Below are positions 46,185 through 54,275 of a stretch of 59,865 nt of DNA, in pieces. A program made the position numbers and the translations under genes. The DNA lies in contig JAUWYR010000011.1 of the NCBI GenBank assembly GCA_030615745.1, forward strand, positions 1 through 59,865, in the 5' to 3' direction. The notes beneath the pieces were generated by a model that saw only the letters and a program-made list of their open reading frames with translations, was not told the origin of the DNA and made no database searches. Position 1 is the stretch's first letter. Each line of letters starts with the position of its first letter. This stretch comes from Candidatus Zixiibacteriota bacterium (GTDB lineage: Bacteria; Zixibacteria; MSB-5A5; SM23-73-2).

Positions 46185-46213
46185 ATAGTATCTTGGTATC
46201 CTGTCTTGGTCAA
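46185..46213 (-). promoter_or_regulatory. Promoter of the dprA-like operon
   Basis: TTGACC, 17-nt spacer, TACTAT on the minus strand, about 100 nt before the start codon. Confidence 0.5.
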
Positions 46214-46322
46214 GGTCAAAATAACCTGTCAAAAAAATATTGCAAACTGATAAGAAAAGGGAATTGAATTTTGGTTCCAAAAAAGGGACATAGACTCTTC
46301 AAACAATTTGAGATCTCCATAT

Positions 46323-47561
46323 CTAATCTGAGACCATAAAAATCTCTTTTGCAGTAAGAAGATTTAATGTGTGAATCACATCATAAGCATATTCTTTGAA
46401 ATCTGAAAGATACTCTTCTTTTATCGGTTCAACTGAGGGGACTTCAATCTTTAAAGGATTTACATACCTCCCGTTAACTTTACATCTGTACTCAAGATGA
46501 GGACCTGTTGCAACCCCGGTTTGCCCGACATATCCAATTAGTTGTTTCTGCTTAACCAGAACACCTCTTTTTACTCCCTTGGCAAACCTCGAAAGATGAC
46601 CGTAAGATGTTACAAATCCTTTTGGGTGTTTTATCACGATGGTTCTGCCCAAGCCCTTTTCCCATCCGCAAAAGATCACTTTTCCATCACCAGCTGAGAC
46701 AACAGGAGTTCCAATAGGTGCGGCATAATCTATCCCATAATGGGGCCGGTAGACCTTATAGATCGGATGAAGCCTCGAATATGAAAACCGGGAGCTTATC
46801 CTCCTGTAGTTCAGAGGAGAACGTAGGAGTGCTTTTTTCAAGCAAAAACCAGAGGGGTCGTAATATTCTTTTCTCCCATCCTTGTCCTGATGCAATATCG
46901 CTTGGTAAATCTTTCCAGATAAATTATATTCACTCACTAAAATATCACCATATCTAACAAACTCGGAATCTTTATAATATTCCTCGAAGAGCAATCTAAA
47001 TTCATCTCCATCCCTTATCTCTGTTAAAAAATCTATGTGCCAGGCAAAAATGTCTGAAAATTTTAAAACAAGCTCTGGGTCTTTGCATTTACCTATCATC
47101 GATTCCCATAAAGAGCTACAGATTTTTCCGCTCAAACCTTTTACAACAGACCTCAACTCAACTGGCTTTTTCTCAGCAAAAAGCCTCCCATCCCTTTTTT
47201 CTATTATGTATTTTTGTTCCAATCCTCTGAAGTATTCAAAAAAAACAAAAGAATCGGCTTCGTCATAGAAAAAGACAAAAGAATCACCAGGAGCACACCT
47301 TTTTGGATCGAAGACCTCTTTTAATTTTTCAGATATAGTATAAACAATATTTTGCGGTCCCCCATTTTTTAAAAGCGAAAGATAAAGTGACTCGTTTTTT
47401 TTGATCTTGCCACTCAAAATGCAGGTGAGCTCTAAGGGTTTTTCTTCTGTGGTTGTTTTATCCTCCTTCTTTTTGTAAAAACTTAATTTGACCACTAACA
47501 ATCCGACAAAAAAAAGGACCAGAAAATAAATGAAAGGCTTAAAGATAGGTTTAAATTTCAA
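46323..47561 (-). CDS. Membrane-anchored M23 peptidase-family protein
   Basis: A peptidoglycan endopeptidase or regulator of that type. One N-terminal anchor (residues 9-28) is followed by an OapA/LysM-free periplasmic region of beta-rich sequence (35-260). A C-terminal LytM/M23 domain follows: HYGIDYAAPIGTPV supplies the His and Asp ligands and SYGHLS the next His. The last motif reads GPHLEYRC, so the His of the usual HxH pair that binds zinc is Glu. 412 aa. It is followed upstream by the Memo-AMMECR1 gene 14 nt away, so both are likely co-transcribed. The Glu may weaken or alter activity. Confidence 0.88.
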   Translation of the reverse strand: MKFKPIFKPFIYFLVLFFVGLLVVKLSFYKKKEDKTTTEEKPLELTCILSGKIKKNESLYLSLLKNGGPQNIVYTISEKLKEVFDPKRCAPGDSFVFFYDEADSFVFFEYFRGLEQKYIIEKRDGRLFAEKKPVELRSVVKGLSGKICSSLWESMIGKCKDPELVLKFSDIFAWHIDFLTEIRDGDEFRLLFEEYYKDSEFVRYGDILVSEYNLSGKIYQAILHQDKDGRKEYYDPSGFCLKKALLRSPLNYRRISSRFSYSRLHPIYKVYRPHYGIDYAAPIGTPVVSAGDGKVIFCGWEKGLGRTIVIKHPKGFVTSYGHLSRFAKGVKRGVLVKQKQLIGYVGQTGVATGPHLEYRCKVNGRYVNPLKIEVPSVEPIKEEYLSDFKEYAYDVIHTLNLLTAKEIFMVSD

Positions 47562-47575
47562 TCTTTTTTTCCTGT

Positions 47576-49114
47576 TTAGAAAATATCTGCAGAGAAAATA
47601 TAAATTTCAGTTTCCTTATCCTTCCAGCAATTAGATTCCATTCCCGCTTTCAGGCAGGTCTGCTGTAAAAACGTCTCTTTGTCCCATCGGTAATCAGTGG
47701 CAACCTGGGGAAGTAAAAGTCCAGAATAAAAGCCCCCTTTCATATAAAGACCATGCTTTCCGATCTGAATCTTATCTATATCCTTGATTTTTTTCAAAGG
47801 TGTCAGAACCGATATCTCAATTTCTAAATCTTTTAATTCATCCTCAGTTACTGGAGGGAATCTCGGGTCTTTTAATGCGGCTGCCTCTGCCATCTCCTGA
47901 ATGGTGATATACAAGGGTTTTATCGCTTCGATGTATCCGATGCAACCTCTCAGGTTTCCATGTTTTTCAATGGTGACAAAAGCTCCCCTTTTTTCTTTTA
48001 AGATCTCCGAATCGATCTTAAACTCAGGAACAGGTTCTCCTTTTACCTTGCATTCGATAGTCCTTTTAGCGATATCCTTCAAGATCTTTTTATCCCTCTC
48101 AGAAAGCCCTGAGTCCAGCCCGACTTTCTCTTTTTCTACCTTTTTCCCCTTTGGTTTGTTCCCGGAATTGAAAAAGACTGCTGACATATACCCTACAACA
48201 CCGGAATGATCCCCGGTCACATCTCCTGAATTCGCATATTTCAAAACCAAAGACCTATCCGCACCTAAGGCTTTGGATGCCAGCATCGTAGCTATCATAG
48301 GTCCACCACCACAGGCTTCACATACACCTTTTGATAAATCATCGAAAAGTCCTTCTGGATCAAATGAGTTGACATGCTCCATCACTATCTTATCCAGTTT
48401 CACTGCAAAATCATAAGGGTGAAAATGTGAGAGGTCAGAGCTCGCCACAATAAGAGCATTTTTATCTTTTAGAACTTTGGCTAAAGCGTCTCCTAAGGCT
48501 TTACTCGATTCCCAGTCCTGATCACCCATCACCACAGGAACAAGTTTAAATTCTCCCAAGACTATTTGAAGAAAAGGAAGCTGAACTTCCAGAGAATGTT
48601 CATCTCTTGAGCCTCCAAACGTGTGTCCTTTTTCAGATAAAAATACATCTTTGTTTTGTTCAGCGATTTTTTTAGTTAATTTTTTATCAACCTCGATTTT
48701 GCCCAAAGGTGTCTGATAAATTGCTCCATTATAAACAGAAGACCCTGAAAAAGGTAAAGTATGGCTGGGTGCGATCACAACCACAACGTCGAATTTCAAA
48801 CCTTCTAAAAGCTTATATCCATAAGCTGCTACCTGACCAGAATAAACATAGCCAGCATGAGGGGAGATCAAAGCAACGATTTCACCTGAAACATCTTGTT
48901 TTTTTACTCTATTAAAAAACTCAGCGATCATCTGGGAAAGTTGAACCGGATTTTGAGGATAAAAAGTCCCAGCAACCGCAGGTTTTCTTATCACCTCTGT
49001 TTGTTTACTTTCTTTTGCCATCTTTTTTTCCTCCGCTTTAGATTGAGGAGATGATTTACACTCCATTGATAAGAATATAAAAGAAATTAAAAAAACGATT
49101 AAAAGTTTTCTCAT
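47576..49114 (-). CDS. Memo-AMMECR1 fusion protein with N-terminal signal sequence
   Basis: 512 aa joining two parts of the AmmeMemoRadiSam system. Residues about 43-320 form the Memo (protein B) dioxygenase-like domain (RKPAVAGTFYPQNP, ISPHAGYVYSGQVAAYG, SSDLSHFHPYDFA, CGGGPMIATMLASKALG). Residues about 345-512 form the AMMECR1 (protein A) domain (GAFVTIEKHGNLRGCIGYIE, DPRFPPVTEDELKDLEIEIS). The N-terminus MRKLLIVFLISFIFLSMECK is a clear export signal with a Cys that could be lipidated, although Glu before Cys is not a good lipobox. The radical SAM partner is not in the window. Known members are usually thought cytoplasmic, so the signal is notable. Confidence 0.9.
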   Translation of the reverse strand: MRKLLIVFLISFIFLSMECKSSPQSKAEEKKMAKESKQTEVIRKPAVAGTFYPQNPVQLSQMIAEFFNRVKKQDVSGEIVALISPHAGYVYSGQVAAYGYKLLEGLKFDVVVVIAPSHTLPFSGSSVYNGAIYQTPLGKIEVDKKLTKKIAEQNKDVFLSEKGHTFGGSRDEHSLEVQLPFLQIVLGEFKLVPVVMGDQDWESSKALGDALAKVLKDKNALIVASSDLSHFHPYDFAVKLDKIVMEHVNSFDPEGLFDDLSKGVCEACGGGPMIATMLASKALGADRSLVLKYANSGDVTGDHSGVVGYMSAVFFNSGNKPKGKKVEKEKVGLDSGLSERDKKILKDIAKRTIECKVKGEPVPEFKIDSEILKEKRGAFVTIEKHGNLRGCIGYIEAIKPLYITIQEMAEAAALKDPRFPPVTEDELKDLEIEISVLTPLKKIKDIDKIQIGKHGLYMKGGFYSGLLLPQVATDYRWDKETFLQQTCLKAGMESNCWKDKETEIYIFSADIF

Positions 49115-49198
49115 TTAGATCACCTTCTTTAATTATATTAATACGTTTTCAAAAGTTTCCCAACAGATTAAACAGATTAAATGATACCTCTGTTTAAT

Positions 49199-49245
49199 CC
49201 CTTCATCTGTTGGGAATTCATCCCTTCATCTGTTGGGAATTCATC
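49199..49245. repeat. Tandem CATCTGTTGGGAATT repeat
   Basis: Three neighbouring units built on (C)CCTTCATCTGTTGGGAATTCAT, preceded by AACAGATTAAACAGATTAA in the same spacer. Related single units are near 16540, 23890, 32225 and 51003. Confidence 0.7.
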
Positions 49246-49252
49246 AAAGAAC

Positions 49253-49951
49253 TCACAAAAGCTCCATAACTCCTTTCTCCCTCAAGCTCACATAACCATC
49301 TTCTCCTATTATCAGATGGTCTAAAACATATATCTCCATCATCTTTCCCACCTCTGTTATCTGCTGAGTTATTTTTATATCATCATCCGATGGCTCAGGG
49401 TCACCTGATGGATGATTATGAGCTAAAATTATCGCTGCTGCTCCGTATTCTATGGCTGGGCGAAATATCTCCCTGGGATGGACTATACTTAAATTTAAAC
49501 TGCCGATTGATATGACCTCATCATGAATTAACCTGTTTCTTGTGTTGAGATAAAGTCCTCTGAAATGTTCCTTCTGAAGCTTTTTCATATCTGAAAGGTG
49601 CTTATAAACATCCTCTGGGTCTTTTATAGTTGGGATTCTTCCTTTATCCTCCAAGAAAAATCTTTTTCCTAATTCAAAAACAGCGATTATCTGACAGGCT
49701 TTAACTTGTGGAATACCCAGAGTCTGCATTAACCTACCCACATTTTTCTCATAAGCGATAGCTTTTGACCCATAGTCTTTTATTATCATCCGGGAAAGCT
49801 CCAAAACATTTAAGCCCTTGTATCCAGTGTTTAAAATGATAGATAAAAGCTCGAAGTTTTTTAAAACATCCGGACCATACTTGATAAGCTTCTCCCTCGG
49901 CTTTTGCTCCGCCTCTAGCTCCTTTAGTCTTATTCGGTAATCCTCAGGCAT
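49253..49951 (-). CDS. radC: RadC/JAB-family protein
   Basis: 232 aa. An N-terminal helix-hairpin-helix-like part (LSIILNTGYKGLNVLELSRM, LMQTLGIPQVKACQIIAVFELG) precedes the JAMM-type metal domain with LAHNHPSGDPEPSDDD, the conserved EVISIGSLNLS block and LDHLIIGEDGYVSLREKG at the end. The original repair role of RadC is disputed; a metal-dependent hydrolase fold is well supported. AAAGGA precedes the ATG. Confidence 0.94.
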   Translation of the reverse strand: MPEDYRIRLKELEAEQKPREKLIKYGPDVLKNFELLSIILNTGYKGLNVLELSRMIIKDYGSKAIAYEKNVGRLMQTLGIPQVKACQIIAVFELGKRFFLEDKGRIPTIKDPEDVYKHLSDMKKLQKEHFRGLYLNTRNRLIHDEVISIGSLNLSIVHPREIFRPAIEYGAAAIILAHNHPSGDPEPSDDDIKITQQITEVGKMMEIYVLDHLIIGEDGYVSLREKGVMELL

Positions 49952-49974
49952 AACTGATGATTCCTTTTCCCTAA

Positions 49975-50001
49975 AGTATAAATTTGAAGATTTAAAGTCA
50001 A
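49975..50001 (-). promoter_or_regulatory. Putative promoter of radC
   Basis: TTGACT and TATACT on the minus strand with a 15-nt spacer, shorter than ideal, about 30 nt ahead of the ATG. Confidence 0.35.
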
Positions 50002-50095
50002 GGAAATTGAAAAAATCTTATGAAAATTGGAGTGTAAAGCTTTAGCTTTACTTTTAATGCAAAACAAAAAAGTGGGATAAACCTACCGCTATTTG

Positions 50096-50128
50096 GAGTG
50101 CAATCCCGCTAAGAGCGGGATCGCACTC
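50096..50128. repeat. Long perfect-stem hairpin
   Basis: GGAGTGC-A-ATCCCGCT, AAG loop, AGCGGGAT-C-GCACTCC: about 15 paired bases per arm with one internal mismatch. It resembles the ends of family B elements. Confidence 0.7.
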
Positions 50129-50223
50129 CGATGTATTACTCAGTTTCTCTGTGCTGTCGGGAGTTTCCTCCCGGCAGGGATGGGTCTCAGGAGGTAATCC
50201 CTGACACCATCTGTAAGTGCTTA

Positions 50224-50349
50224 TCTAACAAAATAAACCTAATATGTAGGGAGACCCTCGCCTGCCCGGCCAGGGTGGTCTTCCGTTGGTGGTTGGGAGG
50301 GGACAAGCCCCTCCCCTACAGAAAAAATTACATTATTTAGTTGGAATGG
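50224..50349. repeat. Dispersed intergenic repeat, copy 2 (family A) with 15-bp insertion
   Basis: Aligns along its length with 768-877. The main difference is CCTGCCCGGCCAGGG (50261-50275) inserted between GACCCTCG and TGGTC, in the loop of the first hairpin. Confidence 0.85.
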
Positions 50350-50500
50350 CACTATTGCCTATAAGTCTCCACCGACTCCAAGGTGAAGAGAATCCAGAAA
50401 AAGTCAAATCTATAGGATGATGTCTTTGAGTGTAAAGTCCCACCTAAGGCGGGATCTACGACTTCAGCTTTACTTTACTATAAGCAAACACAAAGTGTAT

Positions 50501-50547
50501 TATCAACCTACATCGGTAACAGAATTATCAACTAACATGGGTAACAC
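50501..50547. repeat. Two 22-bp direct repeats, possible insertion-sequence end relic
   Basis: TTATCAACCTACATCGGTAA(CA) and TTATCAACTAACATGGGTAA(CA), three mismatches, period 25 bp. Tandem GTTACC..TGT..GTTGA motifs of this sort are seen at the ends of some integrase-type insertion sequences (IS481/IS21-like). No transposase remains. Confidence 0.5.
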
Positions 50548-50650
50548 CTTTAGGCATGTTATATTTTCCCGCCAAAGGCGGGATGCTTTTTAGCTTCGGG
50601 AATTCCTATTCCCGAAGCATCCAAAAATTAATTTCAACCTCACTATCCAA

Positions 50651-50926
50651 CTATTCTATTCCTGCAGCTATTTTTTTATTAATTTCTTTGGCAGAGTTGT
50701 TTGCATCGACCATTCCCCAAATCCAGAGGATAGGAGTAGTAATGAAACCAACTATAACAAAAATTAATGCCAGCGATATCACATAAAGGATAATAAAAAG
50801 AATCCCTTTACTTATCTGCCCATTGTAGATTTGACCAAGTCCCATAAAGAAGAAGGATAGAACAGTTGCAATTCCTGGATTTTTATAGATTTTCGGGGGT
50901 TGAGTGGTGGGGCTTTCATTGGACAT
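50651..50926 (-). CDS. TM2-domain-like small membrane protein
   Basis: 91 aa with two membrane helices: NPGIATVLSFFFMGLGQIYN (about 16-35) and GILFIILYVISLALIFVIVG, then TPILWIWGMVDANNSAKEIN. The Gly-rich turn MGLGQIYNGQISKG between helices and the WGMVDA end match the TM2 pattern. Function of bacterial TM2 proteins is poorly known. AAGGAGG precedes the ATG. No obvious operon partner. Confidence 0.8.
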   Translation of the reverse strand: MSNESPTTQPPKIYKNPGIATVLSFFFMGLGQIYNGQISKGILFIILYVISLALIFVIVGFITTPILWIWGMVDANNSAKEINKKIAAGIE

Positions 50927-51089
50927 ACAGCCTCCTTGATTTAAGTTAAATAAATTTACTCAAGTTTTTCCAGATCCATTTAAAGTCTTACCTGCACCAC
51001 TTCTTAAACAGATTAAACCCCTGTTTGTAAAAATAAATAAGCACAAGTTTTATCCACCTATCTTACTGCACTCAAGTTTATTTTTTATT

Positions 51090-53822
51090 TTACACTGTTG
51101 TATAAGCTTGTCTTCCCACCACCGCCTGTGCTGCAGCCAAGCGGGCAATTGGAATCCTATAAGGGGAACAGCTCACATAATCTAATCCTATCTCATGGCA
51201 GAAGATCACCGATTCCGGGTCACCGCCATGCTCCCCGCAGATTCCGATCTTCAGATCAGGTCTTTTTGACCTTCCTTTTTTGACCCCCATCGCAATTATC
51301 TGTCCTACCCCTTTCTGGTCGATTGATACAAAGGGATCAAAGGGTAATATACCGTGCTCAATATAATACCTTATGAATTTCCCAGCATCATCTCTCGAAT
51401 AGCCGTAGACCATCTGGGTCATATCGTTTGTGCCAAAGGAGAAGAACTCAGCCTCAGAAGCTATCTCGTCAGCGGTCAATGAAGCTCTCGGGATCTCGAT
51501 CATGGTGCCAACCAAGTATTTTATCCTCACCTTATATTTTTTCATTGTCTCCTCTGCTACCCTGACTACAATCTCTTTTTGATTTTTGAACTCCTCCAAA
51601 GTTCCAACCAAGGGAATCATCACCTCAGGGACAACCACCTTTTTCTGTTTAGCCAGCTCACAGGCAGCCTCAAATATCGCCTTTGCCTGCATCTCAGTCA
51701 TCTCAGGATAGACAATCCCCAATCTACATCCTCGGTGACCTAACATCGGATTGAACTCAGATAGCTCCTCCACCCTTGCTAAAAGACTCTCTTTTTCCTT
51801 TATCTTTTCCGGTTCCTCATTTTTTGCTTTAAGTTCAGCTATCTCAACTAATAAATCCTCTTTTTTTGGCAAAAATTCATGCAGAGGAGGGTCTAAGGTC
51901 CTGATTGTCACTGGGAAGCCCTTCATCACCTCGAAAAGACCTTTGAAATCAGATTTCTGGAAAGGCAAAAGCTTATTAAGTGCGGCTTCCCTCTCCTCTT
52001 TTGTTTTGGCTAAAATCATCTCTCTGACAATGGGGAGTCTATCCTTGGCAAAAAACATATGCTCGGTGCGACACAAACCTATTCCTTCAGCCCCAAATTT
52101 TATCGCCTGCTCAGCATCCTTGGGAATATCCGCATTTGCTCTTACCCCAAGCTTTCTTATCTGGTCAGTCCACTCCATGAACTCGCCAAATTCACCGGTC
52201 AAAGCAGGCTGAATAGTGGATGCGATTCCTAAGATCACCTCTCCTGTGGTTCCGTTTATGGAGATGTTGTCTTTTTCTCTTAGTATATATCCTTTAACAG
52301 TAAAAACTTTTCTTTCCTCGTTTACTCTTATTTCCTCACATCCGACAATGCATGGTATTCCCATTCCTCTGGCCACAACTGCTGCATGGGAGGTCATTCC
52401 ACCGCGGGCAGTTAAAATCCCAACAGCCACTGCCATTCCACTAATGTCATCAGGATTAGTCTCTTTTCTCACTAAAATGACATTCTCTTCTGAATTCGCC
52501 AATTTGACTGCATCCTCAGCTGAGAAAACGATTTTTCCTGAAGCGGCTCCCGGAGATGCTGCTAACCCTTGTGCAATAATTTCCACTTTGGCATCTGGAT
52601 CAATAATCGGGTGTAAAAGCTGATCGAGTTGGGATGGCTCTATTCTTCTTATTGCCTCCTGTTTGGAGATAAGTTTCTCTTTTACCATGTCAACCGCAAT
52701 CTTCACCGCGGCATGGGCAGTCCTTTTGCCTGTTCGGGTCTGAAGCATATAAAGTTTTCCCTCTTGAACTGTAAACTCAAAATCCTGAATATCCTTGTAA
52801 TGTCTTTCTAACTTTTTGGTTATGAACAAGAGCTTTTTAAAAAGATCGGTTCTTTCCTTTTCCAGCTTTTCTATCTGTTTAGGAGTCCTTATTCCTGCCA
52901 CCACATCCTCGCCTTGAGCATTATCAAGATATTCACCGAAAAGCTTTTTCTCACCGGTGGATGGGTTACGGGTGAAGCCAACCCCGGTTAAGCTATTTTC
53001 GCCCATGTTTCCAAAAACCATAGTCTGAATGTTGACAGCTGTTCCTAAATTTGATGGGATCTGGTTGAGCTTTCTATAATGGATAGCTCTCGGATTGTTC
53101 CAGGATTTAAAAACCGCCTCTATCGCCATCTCGAGCTGAACAAATGGGTCTTGAGGAAAATCCTCCCCGGACTTAGATTTTATTTTCCTTTTAAATTTGG
53201 AGATTATGTCTTTTAAGTCCTCCACCAGAAGAGAGGCATCCATTTTTATCCGGTGTTCCTCCTTTTTTTTCTCTATTATCTTTTCAAACTCAGATTTATC
53301 AATTCCCAACACAACATTTCCGAACATCTGGATAAAGCGTCTGTAGGAATCGTATGCGAATCTATCATTTTTGGTTTTCTGAATCAGCCCTTCTGTTGTC
53401 TTCTCATTCAGACCCAAATTGAGAATAGTGTCCATCATCCCGGGCATAGAGAATTTAGCTCCTGATCTAACAGAGACCAACAATGGGTTTTTAGTATCAC
53501 CAAATTTCGCCCTAACCAATTTTTCCACTTTTTTGAGATTTTCCGCAATCTCTTTATTTAATTTCTGGGGCAGGCTCATGTCGTTTTTATAAAAAAGATT
53601 ACAGACCTCGGTTGAGATAGTAAATCCTGGTGGAACAGGCACTCCGATATTGGTCATCTCAGCCAGACCAGCGCCCTTTCCTCCTAAAAGGTCTTTTAAC
53701 TTTTCTCCTCCCTGTGCTTTTCCTCCACCAAAAAAGTAGATGTGCTTTCTTTTCTCAGAGATAGTTTTTACCTTTTTTGTTTTTCTCTTTTTTCTGACTT
53801 TAGCCTTTTTAACTTTTGGCAT
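51090..53822 (-). CDS. ppdK: Pyruvate, phosphate dikinase
   Basis: Interconverts pyruvate, ATP and phosphate with PEP, AMP and pyrophosphate; serves gluconeogenesis or pyrophosphate-linked glycolysis. 910 aa. The ATP-grasp part begins LLGGKGAGLAEMTNIGVPVPPGFTI (about 44-68). The swivelling domain has the phospho-His in GGMTSHAAVVARGMGIP (about 480). The TIM barrel contains GIGLCRTEHMFF, NPMLGHRGCRLG and the C-terminal GICGEHGGDP with catalytic Cys. An unusually Lys/Arg-rich extension of about 25 residues (PKVKKAKVRKKRKTKKVKT) precedes the enzyme. The ATG has a TGGAGGA ribosome site, so the extension is likely translated. Confidence 0.97.
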   Translation of the reverse strand: MPKVKKAKVRKKRKTKKVKTISEKRKHIYFFGGGKAQGGEKLKDLLGGKGAGLAEMTNIGVPVPPGFTISTEVCNLFYKNDMSLPQKLNKEIAENLKKVEKLVRAKFGDTKNPLLVSVRSGAKFSMPGMMDTILNLGLNEKTTEGLIQKTKNDRFAYDSYRRFIQMFGNVVLGIDKSEFEKIIEKKKEEHRIKMDASLLVEDLKDIISKFKRKIKSKSGEDFPQDPFVQLEMAIEAVFKSWNNPRAIHYRKLNQIPSNLGTAVNIQTMVFGNMGENSLTGVGFTRNPSTGEKKLFGEYLDNAQGEDVVAGIRTPKQIEKLEKERTDLFKKLLFITKKLERHYKDIQDFEFTVQEGKLYMLQTRTGKRTAHAAVKIAVDMVKEKLISKQEAIRRIEPSQLDQLLHPIIDPDAKVEIIAQGLAASPGAASGKIVFSAEDAVKLANSEENVILVRKETNPDDISGMAVAVGILTARGGMTSHAAVVARGMGIPCIVGCEEIRVNEERKVFTVKGYILREKDNISINGTTGEVILGIASTIQPALTGEFGEFMEWTDQIRKLGVRANADIPKDAEQAIKFGAEGIGLCRTEHMFFAKDRLPIVREMILAKTKEEREAALNKLLPFQKSDFKGLFEVMKGFPVTIRTLDPPLHEFLPKKEDLLVEIAELKAKNEEPEKIKEKESLLARVEELSEFNPMLGHRGCRLGIVYPEMTEMQAKAIFEAACELAKQKKVVVPEVMIPLVGTLEEFKNQKEIVVRVAEETMKKYKVRIKYLVGTMIEIPRASLTADEIASEAEFFSFGTNDMTQMVYGYSRDDAGKFIRYYIEHGILPFDPFVSIDQKGVGQIIAMGVKKGRSKRPDLKIGICGEHGGDPESVIFCHEIGLDYVSCSPYRIPIARLAAAQAVVGRQAYTTV

Positions 53823-53856
53823 CTTATATCCTCCAGATTAACTTCTTAAGAATTTA

Positions 53857-53885
53857 TAAATATAAGCAATTTTATTAAAAATCAA
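53857..53885 (-). promoter_or_regulatory. Promoter of ppdK
   Basis: TTGATT, 17-nt spacer, TATTTA on the minus strand, with a TGGAGGA ribosome site close to the start. Confidence 0.5.
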
Positions 53886-53923
53886 GGATATTTTTAAAAA
53901 AACAAAAGTTTTCCAGATAGAAT

Positions 53924-53973
53924 TGGAGTGTCAAGCCCCGCATAAGCGGGATCTACGACTTTAGCTTGACTTG
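53924..53973. repeat. GGAGTGT-type intergenic repeat (family B)
   Basis: GGAGTGTCAAGC, a short CCCCGCATAAGCGGG stem, then ATCTACGACTTTAGCTTGACTT. GTCAAGC and GCTTGAC pair as outer arms. Homologous to 31613-31672 and 50431-50480. Confidence 0.8.
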
Positions 53974-54275
53974 CCTATCTCAGTTAGAGTTCAGAAGTTG
54001 AAGATTTTTATTGTCATTTCATTAATATGTACCATTGAACTTTGAACCGTTTAACTTATTTTAGCTTAGCAACTTAGCCTCAACACCATTTAGATTTAAC
54101 TGATAAATTACATTTCTTAAAAAAGTTCCCTTTCTCCAGAGTACTTGTAATACAAAGACTTATCCTTTAATATGAGCAACAACAAGTTGTTGCACTCCAA
54201 AAAGGGTTTTTAAATCCTCTTGCGGAACAGGGGCTTTGTTCGTATATTTTGAATTGACTTTTAAAATTTAAAAAA

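Larger units (their letters stand above)
49952..50650. other. Repeat-rich intergenic region
   Basis: About 700 bp with no supportable gene. In order it holds the radC promoter, a GTAAAGCTTTAGCTTTAC palindrome (50034-50051), a long stem at 50096-50128, and CTGTCGGGAG-TTTC-CTCCCGGCAG (50146-50169). Then come the second family A copy (50224-50349), a family B copy (50431-50480), and two 22-bp direct repeats (50501-50547). Near the end are CCCGCC/GGCGGG and TTCGGGAAT/ATTCCCGAA hairpins. Confidence 0.7.
53823..54275. other. Divergent intergenic region between ppdK and uvrA
   Basis: About 450 bp. It holds the ppdK promoter (53857-53885), a family B repeat (53924-53973) and the GAGCAACAACAAGTTGTTGCACTC palindrome (54174-54199). 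No RNA gene or ORF is supportable in the remainder, and no clear SOS box was seen before uvrA. Confidence 0.6.

Noticed and set aside
49952-50650. tRNA or other structured RNA gene in the long spacer
   Set aside because: No cloverleaf, T-loop consensus or conserved RNA core seen; the structure is explained by dispersed repeats.
51751-52623. Long plus-strand frames opposite ppdK
   Set aside because: Exact antisense of a well-conserved enzyme gene, with no independent coding signals.
53990-54270. SOS box before uvrA
   Set aside because: No CTG-N10-CAG or GAAC-N4-GTTC type operator could be identified.
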